Assembly: GCA_002189035.1 (NCBI GenBank)
Contig: NEEC01000018.1
Location: 2,418,001 to 2,482,000, forward strand
Direction of reading: 5' to 3'
Source of the DNA: Utricularia gibba
Lineage: Eukaryota > Streptophyta > Magnoliopsida > Lamiales > Lentibulariaceae
DNA: 64,000 nucleotides
Below, piece after piece: positions 11,565 through 20,720 of the stretch. A program made the translations under genes and the position numbers. The notes below the pieces were generated by a model, which had not been told where the DNA came from, made no database searches, and saw nothing but the letters and a program-made list of their open reading frames with translations. Position 1 is the stretch's first letter, and every line of letters starts with the position of its first letter.

Positions 11565-13365
11565 TCAAGTTAGTGTCTTTCGAGACTCCAAGAAGTTCTT
11601 CCCCTTGGAATCGCGGGAGGCTAGGTAACTAAGGAAGTCAGCGAAATGGGTGTCCTTGTAACGCCGTGGATTGGCATCCGTGAGCAGCCGAGGCGCCGGG
11701 CCCACCGTGGTGGTGAAGGGGAAGCTGTGGAGCGAAGCCACGGACATCCGTTTTTTGTTCGAATTCACGAGCACCCGGTGGAGCACGCTTGTGTATCGTC
11801 CGTTGGAAAATATCTGACCAAAATGAGCAATGTATATGACGCACAATGACAAGATACAAAGAAAGGATATATAAAAAAATATCCACCATCCCTAGGCTAT
11901 TAATGAGGGAGGGAGGAGGACAAAGTTTCACTTTTGCCGATCAGCCTAGGGGAATACCTCCCTCCCTCCCCTCCCCTCCCCTCGCCCACACTCACACTAG
12001 ACTCTAGAGTCAGTCGTCAGATGAAACTGGAGTAAAAATGCAGGGAGGGAGCGGGGATATTTCCAGCCAGGGGTGGGGTGATGTCATGGATGATGAAATA
12101 TGGAGAGAGTGGGAGAATAGAAAATAATAATAAAAGGGTCCATGAGCTCCTCGAAGATCTCAAGGGGCGGCGGAGGCAGCGGGACGTGAATTAACTAATT
12201 ACTTATATTCCTACGTGTCGTGTCAGGTAGTGATGTAATCACCTCGAGATGATCGCCCACGTTGACGACCAAAGATCCGGGTACCGGTGCCACCGTCACC
12301 CAGTCATCTTGATGAAGAACCTGCAAGCCCCCTACTTCGTCCTGGACGAGGAGGGTGAGGAGCCCGAAATCGGAATGCGGCGGCATTCCCAGCGTCACAT
12401 CCGGCTCCGGGCACGGCGGGTAACAATTCACCACCAGTATTTGGCTTCCGTTTTCCACATCCTCGGCCTTAAAGTCGTCGTTTTGAAGACCAAGACTCTC
12501 CAGCACGGCCTCCACCAGCTTCAGAAACAGCCTTCTTATTTCCGTCGCGTAGGTAACCCCTGATCGCCTGAATCCAAACATTCACGGGTGTTAAATATAT
12601 GTTTGATTGGGCGGAGATGATGATGATGATGGCTCGAGAAGGGCCACGACTAATTTTTCATTTTCTTTTCCTTCTTCCTGTGCTTAGTGTGTGATTCGAT
12701 TATTGGCAAACTGTTGAATGTTGAAGGACCTGAAATCTTGAGGGGAAGAAGGCCATTGGTGGAGAACTTCAGGGAGAGGATGCGAGACCAATTTGAGAAA
12801 GTCTCTCCAGCAGAAGACCCGGTCGTTTATCTGGTTGAAGCTGGTACCATATCTGACCGGCGCCTTGGTGTCTGAGGACATGTACTTCTCTCTCTCAGCC
12901 AGAGGCAACTCGAAGAATCGGTTGCCTACATCCACCATTTTGGAGATCTTTTCTTCGTCAATCCCATGATTCACCAGCTGCAGCAGATTCACAGCACAGC
13001 AACAACATTCAAATTCCAACATCCTCGAAACTAATTCAATGTTTTGAACGACTCACGTGAAAGATACCGAATTTCTCGCAAGCACGAGCAAGTGAATGAA
13101 GAGCCTTGGCCCTGTCGGGACTCTGTAGCTGTGCGAAGTCTATGACAGGTATTTGAATTTGATTGCCTGAAGGTGCTGTTCTGTCGGTAGAAGAAGAAGA
13201 AGAAGAAGAAGAGGAAGAGGAGGGGCGTTCGTTGGTGGGAAGTATATACTTGTCTGGAACATGCTGAATCCCGGAGTCGTACAGATTCTTCACCCCTTTC
13301 TCGTACACAAGTGAGTCGTTTTGATGCTTGGTTTGTTCAGTAGGGGTGGCTACTGAAGCAGACAT
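11565..13365 (-). CDS. 2-oxoglutarate/Fe(II)-dependent dioxygenase, DOXC class (DMR6/2ODD19-like)
   Basis: Exons 13365-13057, 12977-12730, 12567-12243 and 11813-11565 join to 376 residues. The N-terminal non-haem dioxygenase domain (IPVIDFAQL, then KFGIF joined to LVNHGID) precedes the catalytic jelly roll. The iron ligands are His and Asp in PPHSDFGLL and the His in SVLHRVLV; the 2OG-binding pair is the RMS in NKKRMSVAS. NCYPPCPEPD is the usual plant signature. Family members hydroxylate salicylate, flavonoids, gibberellins or alkaloids; the signature FNQ...CWRDFLKL places it nearest the DMR6-like/2ODD19 group, but the substrate is not predictable. A GAA/TTC microsatellite in exon 1 encodes an 11-Ser run just before the conserved domain. 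The first ATG, at 13365, lies about 85 bases from a TATA box. Confidence 0.9.
13187..13222. repeat. Trinucleotide microsatellite (GAA/TTC) inside exon 1 of the dioxygenase
   Basis: Uninterrupted aga/gaa units grading into gaggaagagg encode the poly-Ser linker on the minus strand. It keeps the reading frame and is likely length-polymorphic. Confidence 0.8.
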
Positions 13366-13448
13366 CCGGGACCTAAGTAACAAGGGAGAAGAAGGGAAGT
13401 CGTAGGACGGAATGCTGCTGGGGAATCACCTCAATGATAAAGGGATAT

Positions 13449-13457
13449 TATTTATAG
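13449..13457 (-). promoter_or_regulatory. TATA box of the dioxygenase gene
   Basis: On the minus strand it reads ctataaata, about 85 bases before the start codon at 13365. Confidence 0.5.
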
Positions 13458-13459
13458 AG

Positions 13460-15700
13460 GATTTCCCCTTGGGAAAGTAGGCAGTTTTGGGAACGGTTGT
13501 TCCTTGTTTTTACTTTTTTTCCTTCCGGAAGGCGTTGACAGTTTTGTGGTTGGAACTCGGAACTGTTACATCCAAGTGAAGGAGAAACACCCACGAGCTG
13601 TCTCTCTGCAATCATAAGGTCCCGACGTCCGTCATTTTCGCCCAAATTCAGAGAACCAACCCACTGTGATCTGCGGTTGTGGCTGAGATTCCTCCCATCT
13701 GGATATGTGTGCTTTTTCGGTATCCAGATATTTTATACGCATCTTCGCAGTAAGCTTTGATTTTTCTTTTTCTTTGGGGACGGAGGAGCACTACCATTTT
13801 TGGGATTACGTACCTTTTGCGTAGGTGCTCGCTCGGCTCGGCTCGGACGTGCTATTCTGAAACACACACAGGTCAATCTGACATCCAAAGCAAAGAAAAG
13901 GAACTGGTGGCCTATTCTAGATTCAATGGTTCTCCATGTGTACATACATAAACAATTCGGATATCTCTTGGACAACAACACGAAAAAGGATAAGATGCTA
14001 TAAAAGACACCAAAACGCACTAACTAACTACGTATCATCCATAAGTCAATCTCCTGCTGCGTCAATGTCTTGCGAATCTTGTTATAGATTGATGCACGAG
14101 CTCCACGACAAGACACCGGCAATTGGTCGGCGTGGGTTCATTTCTTAATGCCCTCACCCCACCCCACCAACGAGGTTCGGCTTGTAATTTTCTTCATGAC
14201 GGGTGGCCTAATCGAACTCCAGCTTGAGCGCAACTCTGTCCATCTGGACAGGCTTAGGCGCCGAGGAACGAGAGGACAACAAGATTACTCCGCCAATCAC
14301 AAGGCGTGCTGGGGATGGTCGCCCTCCTTGTCAAAGCCAATCTGATAACATTTTCTTTTGCATTCCGCGTCATGGTAGCTTTTATTTAAGCTTAAACCAA
14401 AAGTCAAGGAGCAACAAAATAGTTCAGATGCGTTGCATTCGGCAGAATGCCCGGTTTGTCTTGAGAAAAATAGTCCACTTTCACTGGGCGTCCTCCAGGT
14501 CTGACGCCCAGTTATAATACAGCAATCCTAGTGATCTGAGAGCAACCGGAAACAGTCGCTGGATTGCCTTAGTTCATCTTGCCCTCCTTTATGAGGATTG
14601 GGGTGGGGGGGGGGGGGGTGGGGGGGCATGGCGCAAGTGGCTGCCTGTGTCCGGGTCGACAAGTACAACTTGCGGTCTCGTCAACGAGACACATCCATCC
14701 AGCGAGTGTCCGAGTGACGTGAACCGCCAGGCGTGAATTTGAGAGAAGAATGATCTGAACCGAGCATTGCATGGGTACTCCGATGAAATAAACGAAAGCA
14801 AAAGAAGATACTAACACACGGTCAATATCCAGACTAGATAGATACTTGGCACTGGGCATGGCCATCTGATCTGGTGCTCAGTAAATTAATTATTCAGGCG
14901 CAGGTACGCAGCTCAGCTCGTGGAGTTTCTTTGGTTTTCTTGAAATCAAATCTTTCCGTTTTGCATACCGCAGACGGGAGCTGATTGTTATACATAAATG
15001 AGGACGGGACGGGACCCATGCATATGCATATTCCTTTCCGACCGAGATGGAGCTGGAACTGTCCTTGTCAAATGGCGGCCGGCCCTGGCCCAGTCAGGCA
15101 CAAAAGTAGCCGGGACGGGAGTGGATGGATCCAATTAGGTGGCCGGCCCATCAGTAATTCATCCGAATCCCTGACGTCAGCCATCCAAATCCAGTCCAGT
15201 CCAGATACCACAAGAAAAATTGCGTTTTTGGAGTACCCTGAGAGGAGAGGAGAGGAGAAAGCCGAGCACAACACTTGGTTTGATTGGATTATTTTACAAC
15301 TGCCATGAGATCGTGTCATCCAGGTGTAAAAGGGAGGGTGATCCCTCCCGCCCCCATACAACAAAATATCTCTAATATTTAAAACCTGAGGTTGGCCCAG
15401 ACGCCACATCACCACCCCTTCTAGATGAAAAAACCTACTTGGTGATTTTTTGTGTGGATATTTTAAACGCTAGGTGTATAATCCTGGTAACCTAAATAGA
15501 TTCATGAGGTCCAGGATGACTCCTACCTAACGCCCAACAACTACTCCTTTTTTTTTTAATTTTTACCTTAAATGGGATTGAAAACATTGTAATCCATCCA
15601 TTCCTCTCCATCTTTGCTTTGTATTTGTATCCCCCCACCCCCACCCGGATCACATCATCTCTCTTGCTCGGACTCCGCCCCCTCGCACAACACACGCACT
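13460..15700. other. Intergenic region without recognised gene
   Basis: It separates the divergently transcribed dioxygenase and RING-H2 genes. Open frames here lack family resemblance and codon-level conservation cues. A striking G-rich tract lies at 14599-14627. The stretch 15600-15719 is the pyrimidine-rich leader of the RING-H2 gene. Confidence 0.5.
14599..14627 (+). repeat. G-rich homopolymer tract
   Basis: Runs of G of length 4, 14 and 7 are separated by single T residues. Such a tract can form a G-quadruplex; no gene start lies within 1 kb. Confidence 0.7.
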
Positions 15701-15719
15701 CTCACCCAACTTATTTCGA

Positions 15720-16469
15720 ATGGATAGTGCGAGCGCCAGCGCGAGCGCCAATGCGGCCAACCAAACTGGGCCTCCCATCTCCTACTTGAGGCCCCTCATG
15801 ATTTCCATGTTCGGAGTTGTTCTCACCGCCATCGCCATACTACTCTACCACTTCATTCTCGCGGGAGTCTGCAAGCGCCGCCGGATGGAGGCGGAGGCGG
15901 CCATGAGGTCGTCGTCTCGGCAACCGATCGCGGGAGTCGATAAGAAGGTTCTAGAAAGAATTCCGATCATCAAATTCTCCGCCCTCACAGAGGGAATGGA
16001 CCAGGAAGCGGAGTGCGTGGTGTGTTTGGGGGAAATGGAAATTGAGGAAATGGTGCGGGTGTTACCGACTTGCAGGCACGCATTCCACGTGACCTGCGTG
16101 GATGAGTGGCTCGCCGGGCACGTGACCTGTCCGCTCTGCAGATCGCCGATCGAGCCGGGAGCGGGTTTCGATCCGAAGCTATTTATTCCTCGGAATGGCA
16201 GCGGCGGCGCGGCGCTCCCCCTCGGTGTCATTTTGCCGACGGAGAGGAGCGGCGCGGCCCCGCAGCGGTTGGAGCGATCGCTGTCGATCGATCAATCGAT
16301 GATCGCCGATTTGGAGCGCGGCGGTTGCCCGTCGCCATCGAGAGAGAGGCTGAGGAGGAGCGAGTCTACTGCATCGATTTCATTAAGCGGAATGGAGCGC
16401 CGAGCGGGCAAGTGGATCCCGAGCTTTTCGCGGTGGCGCGTGGTGAAGGGACACACGTTGCCATACTGA
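15720..16469 (+). CDS. RING-H2 finger E3 ubiquitin ligase, ATL family
   Basis: A single uninterrupted exon of 249 residues, as is typical for ATL genes. An Ala/Ser-rich N-terminus is followed by one transmembrane helix at about residues 24-50. A degenerate GLD-like segment (IAGVDKKVLERIPI) comes next, then a RING-H2 domain with ligands Cys99, Cys102, Cys118, His120, His123, Cys126, Cys137 and Cys140. The Trp of DEWLAGHVTCPLC is the E2-contact residue. The C-terminal 100 residues are Ser/Arg-rich and low complexity. Family role: membrane-anchored ubiquitin ligase in stress, defence or C/N signalling; the particular ATL number is not assigned. Confidence 0.93.
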   Translation: MDSASASASANAANQTGPPISYLRPLMISMFGVVLTAIAILLYHFILAGVCKRRRMEAEAAMRSSSRQPIAGVDKKVLERIPIIKFSALTEGMDQEAECVVCLGEMEIEEMVRVLPTCRHAFHVTCVDEWLAGHVTCPLCRSPIEPGAGFDPKLFIPRNGSGGAALPLGVILPTERSGAAPQRLERSLSIDQSMIADLERGGCPSPSRERLRRSESTASISLSGMERRAGKWIPSFSRWRVVKGHTLPY

Positions 16470-16934
16470 AAAAAAAAAAAGAACAGTAATCCATGAATGA
16501 GAGGCCGGATGAGGTGACGTCATGCTGCTTGGCTTGGCTTGACTTGACTTGGCTTGTGTTCAGATAACGGGCCTGTATAAATAAGATGGGCGGCCCAATA
16601 TGTAGATAGGCAGGGCCCGGTTTATCGTACGTGTTCTTTTTGTTTAAATCATGGGGATAAATAGGAACAATGCAGCGCAAGTACTTGTTGAACTCAAATT
16701 GGCTCTGCTCTGCTGTGCCGTGAGTTGGTCAAACCATAAATACGCCCCTTTAAAAAAGTCAATGGAACTAAGTTTGAAGATAGTGGTCCCCACCCTGTGG
16801 CCAATCCTGTGGGTCGCTCCGGGTCTATGGGCTGCCCTCGCCCCCCTAAACCGGCTGCTGCTCCGGTTGTTTTCTCTCTGCACGGAAGCGGTTTTGGTTT
16901 AGACATCCTTTTCTTGGCTTTTATTTGGTTGCGC
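16470..16934. other. Intergenic region between the RING-H2 and trihelix genes
   Basis: Short tandem ggcttg/gacttg units occur near 16528-16558. The trihelix frame is open back to 16797, but I place the start at 16935 because the upstream part reads like leader sequence. Confidence 0.45.
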
Positions 16935-18352
16935 ATGGAATCAGAAGCGGCGATTGCACTCGCAATGGCTGCTACTACCGATATGTATCCGCGACCTCCT
17001 CCCGATCTTCAGCCCGGTGCTAACAGCGTCTTAGCCCTCGAAATGTCCCTCAACCGGAATCCTAACCAGCTTGATTTCCACCACAGTCACCAGCAGCAAC
17101 AGCTCCTCCCCCAGCCCAAGATCCAGCAAGCTTTCACATCCCACAGCGACGACGATGATCCGGCCACTCAAACCTCAATGGGAGGCCCCGAAAATGATGC
17201 TGCCAAGAGAAAGGTCTCGCCTTGGCATCGGATGAAGTGGACGGATAATATGGTCAGATTGCTGATCACGGTCGTTTACTACGTCGGCGACGAGGCTCCC
17301 GTCTCCGACCATGGACCCACCAACGACGATAGCACCAAGAAGAAGGGCGGTTCCGGCTCTGGCTCTGGCTCCGGCTCCGCCGCGTTGCAGAAGAAGGGGA
17401 AGGGGAAATGGAAGTCTGTCTCCAAGGCGATGATGGAGAAAGGGTTCTTTGTTTCTCCGCAGCAGTGTGAAGATAAGTTCAACGATTTGAACAAGAGGTA
17501 CAAGAGGGTGAACGATATTCTCGGCAAGGGTACTTCATGCAGAGTTGTGGAGAATCCGGCTTTGCTGGATAAGCTCGATCATTTGTCGCCCAAGATGAAG
17601 GATGAAGTCAAGAAGTTGCTCAGTTCCAAGCACTTGTTCTTCAGAGAGATGTGTGCTTATCATAATACCTGCGGCCATGCTGCTGTTAATGGAGTTGCAT
17701 CTCAACAAGAGCTCGACCACCATCTCCACCAAACGCAGAAACCATGTTTGCATTCAGATGAGGTAATAGTAGTCCCCAATCTGAACAAATCTGAGAATGA
17801 AGGATCCAAACTGGCAGCCGCAGCAATAGAAACAGTGTTGCTCCCTGAAAACAATGTTGAAGTTGCGGCCGCAGAAGAAGATGAAAATGAGCATGAAGCA
17901 GATAACGAGGAGGAAGATGATGATATTGATGTTGATGAGGATGATGAGGATAGGAGATCCAGGAAGAGATACAGAAAGGGGGGCGTTCTTCTTCGGGCGT
18001 GGTGCAACAATTAGAAGCTGATATAATAAACATTTTGCAAGATGCATCCAAGAGTCACACGGAGAAGAGGGAGTGGGTGAAGGGGAGGTTGGCGGGATTG
18101 GAAGAACAACGTGTAAACATCGCCGCCCAGTCGTTCGAGCTTGAGAAACAGAGATTCAAGTGGCTCAAGTTCAGCAGCAAGAAGGAGAGGGAAATGGAGA
18201 GGGAAAAAGTGATGAACGAGAGGTTGAATCTGGAAAATGAGAGAATGATGCTGATTCTGAGGCACAAGGAATTGGATTTGATTCATCATCAGCTTCAACT
18301 TCAACAACAGACGCATCATCATCATCACCACAACAGTCACGCCCCCAAGTAG
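16935..18352 (+). CDS. Trihelix transcription factor, HRA1/At1g21200-like, with a 1-base frame break
   Basis: The first frame (16935 to TAG at 18012) encodes a His/Gln-rich N-terminus, then the trihelix DNA-binding domain (WTDNMVRLLITVVYYVGDE, KGKWKSVSKAMMEKGF, SPQQCEDKFNDLNKRYKRVNDIL), the conserved block NPALLDKLDHLSPKMKDEV, and a long acidic tract. The rest of the family protein, starting VVQQLEADI and continuing through the coiled coil EKQRFKWLKFSSKKEREMERE, lies in the next frame and ends at 18352. One more G in the run 17978-17983 joins the two into a 472-residue protein with the usual architecture. Family role: nuclear DNA-binding regulator; HRA1 (At3g10040) dampens hypoxia responses, but orthology is inferred. 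The start could instead be the in-frame ATG at 16965. Confidence 0.85.
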
Positions 18353-18354
18353 TA

Positions 18355-18828
18355 AGATTCTATAAAAACTAGTAGTTGCCTACCTGCCGACTACGCCTTT
18401 CCTGGCTTTGTGAGAATTGTGTTGCTTCGCTTTGCTTTTTTTTTTAATCGGTGATGGGATCTGAAAAAAGCTGCTGCTTCTCTCGGGTTTTGCTGCAGAT
18501 TTCTTCTTGTGATCTCTTCACTGAGTCAATGTTGCACAAGTTTTTCTCCATGGAGATTAGTGCAAATGCTCGCATATTTACATTTACGCATGGAGACTTG
18601 TTCAAACCCATCTGCGTGAAGTACGAAATGTATGGGTTCATATGACAATTGCATTTAGAAGGCAAAATGAAAATATATGGGTGAGGAGGAACGTGAACGT
18701 GAACATGAAGACGAAGACTAACTCCACTGGTTGGTTATCTTTAGAGAAGGCCGGTGGCAAAAAACGGGACAGCTGATATTCAAAGGTTCCACCGTGAACT
18801 TGACGTGGAATGAAAAGGGAAAAAAGAG
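18355..18828. other. Trihelix 3' flank, no gene seen
   Basis: AT-rich flank between the trihelix gene and the tRNA. No coding similarity was seen. Confidence 0.45.
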
Positions 18829-18901
18829 CACGCCCAGTGGGATTCGAACCCACAATCGCCTGATTAGAAGTCAGACGCCTTATCCATTAGGCCATGGGCG
18901 C
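18829..18901 (-). tRNA. tRNA-Arg (anticodon TCT)
   Basis: Read on the minus strand, the 73 bases fold as a tRNA. The acceptor stem is GCGCCCA with TGGGCGT, the D-arm is around CCTAATGGATAAGG, the anticodon arm is CTGAC-TTCTAAT-CAG with TCT, and the T-arm is GTGGG-TTCGAAT-CCCAC. Box A (TGGCCTAATGG) and box B (GGTTCGAATCC) of the Pol III promoter are intact. It has no intron, and the overlapping open frames are artefacts of this gene. Confidence 0.95.
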
Positions 18902-18982
18902 TTCTTGTGTAAAGTGATGACATAAATAAGTTGTATTCGATAAAAATTATCAACAACAACCAAACAAAGAAAAACATGGTAC

Positions 18983-20270
18983 CTCCAATGCTCCACTGAA
19001 GCTCCGTCTCAGCTGATTTGTCTTGAGGCGAGGAGTCACTACGGATAAAACCTGCATTATGTTGAAAGCAACATTGATTTATACCACAATAAAAACCGTT
19101 GAGGGCATTTGGCCACATCCAACTTGACTAACCTGGCAGCCAGACCGGATGAGGTAAAACATATTACAACAGAAGCTTTTACTTTGATGGTAGCTCGGAC
19201 ATGGATGACATATAAATGATCAAACAGATTGTTCGGAAAGCAAGTCATATTTTGTCCCAAGAGGGTGGTGATCTTGAAAAATGCAATGGCCTCCATATGG
19301 GTAATGGTACAGTCACCTTGTATAATGATCTTGATTGAAAACCTTTTCGGACTAAACGAAATGGTACAAAAATGGAGGTTAATAAACACCAGCAGCTAAG
19401 GGAAATTACTATGTGCGCAAGCTCATTATAAACAGCATGATCCAAAATCAAAGCCAAGGGGAATTTAAACGTATCGACTGAATTACTTGCAACCTTGAAC
19501 CTTGATAACCTCTTTTTATACCTCAACGTATATTTTCCTCACAGCAGAAATAGTTTAGACAGGGTACTGTGCCAGTAATATTTCAACACCTAGACGTATA
19601 GCATCACATCCTGAAACATAAAGTTTCAGTAAAATAAACCTGGATAGAGTTTATAGGGAAGTCTAATAAATTAAAGCTCATGTGAGGAAGTTCCGGAAAC
19701 CCAACTCCTTCCCTAAGAATATAGGATACCAACTGACCATCCAATACAGCATTGGCATCATCAGTTTCTTCTGCTCTTGTGGGCCTTCGATTGTCAGTAA
19801 TGGCCTCAACAACAGAAGTTATCACAGCTGGCTCCTCCACCGTATTACATTTGTATATAGCAGACTTCTGTAACGAAAACACCTACTAAGAAATAAGAGT
19901 GATTTTCAATCACAACTATCAGCATGAAGTTATGGATCACAAACAACTAAAGCTGGCATCAGTTACAACAGCATCACTGGAGATGGAATGGCTGCACCTA
20001 CCTTCTCAGGTGGGAGATCTATACCAAGGTTTCCAATAGAAAGTTGAGCTCTCTAAGGATCTCATCCAAACGAGTCAAACCCTATCGGTATGAGAAAATT
20101 GATCAAACGAAAAACTTGATGCAAGCCACCCGAACACAGATCATTTTACATCTGCAGTGATCAGAAAACACACAAAAAAAAGAACATTTCGAGCTCACCT
20201 CTGCAGTTTCAATTTTAGCAAAGATTTGGGTTTGCCATAGATCACGAAGCTTGGACAACAGCTCCCTGGC
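18983..20270 (-). pseudogene. Cytosolic pyruvate kinase pseudogene (partial, decayed)
   Basis: Exon-like blocks in order on the minus strand match plant cytosolic pyruvate kinase. 20270-20199 encodes ARELLSKLRDLWQTQIFAKI; 20081-20002 ends GNLGIDLPPEK; 19867-19738 encodes [17 protein letters not shown] and [16 protein letters not shown]; 19610 onward encodes [18 protein letters not shown]; about 19200-19137 encodes IKVKASVVICFTSSG; 19051-18983 encodes VVTPRLKTNQLRRSFSGAL. The copy is dead. In block 2 the catalytic loop segment (normally DGIxLSRGNLGID) is shortened and out of frame, and its Arg is lost. A TAA at 19555-19557 replaces the Glu after YPV, and the N-terminal half of the barrel and the C-terminal tail are absent. 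The functional gene must lie elsewhere. Confidence 0.82.
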
Positions 20271-20720
20271 CTGAAGAACCAAGGAACCTTCAACTATTAG
20301 CAACATCAATGAAAATAAACATTCAGCAGATTCTCAACACAGAGAGAGAGACCAGAATAAACCGCCCAAGGCTTTTACATCCAACGGCGGAAAACCGTTT
20401 TTTTTACCAAAACAGAAAAGACATCGAGATTACAAGATCGCCCTGCATTATTCCTGCTAATGACATTCAACGTAGACCTAAGCCGGGCAATGATGTGTTC
20501 TTTAAGACAGCAGCGTACAAGCGAGCAGATCATTTGAAAACTTGTTGGTTAAAGAATCCAACTGGTGCGCGCGTGCGTTCGTTGACGATCTTGCCATTGC
20601 CATGTGATGAGTGACGACAGCCCTACTTCTGTTCACGTCATCAACGCTGCTGACTTGTTTGTTACCAATGCTTATATTGCGCGGATGATGGCTTCCTTGC
20701 ATGGTGCTCACTGAATATGC
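20271..20720. other. Region between the pyruvate kinase relic and the KDO transferase gene
   Basis: No further pyruvate kinase exons (N-terminal part) are visible upstream of 20290 on the minus strand. The rest is the 3' flank of the KDO transferase gene. Confidence 0.45.

Noticed and set aside
16797-16934. N-terminal extension of the trihelix frame
   Set aside because: The extra residues begin without an ATG in good context and do not resemble the family; the ATG at 16935 is preferred.
17686-18340. Several Ser/His-rich minus-strand frames
   Set aside because: They mirror the acidic and coiled-coil tracts of the trihelix gene and have no independent support.
18731-18925. Open frame of 64 codons reading SGIRTHNRLIRSQ
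   Set aside because: It overlaps and is generated by the tRNA-Arg gene on the other strand.
18983-20270. An unknown multi-exon gene downstream of KDTA
   Set aside because: The blocks align with pyruvate kinase (GNLGIDLPPEK, VANAVLD-like, ICFTSSG, PRLKTNQLR) and carry nonsense and gaps, so it is a pseudogene of a known family.
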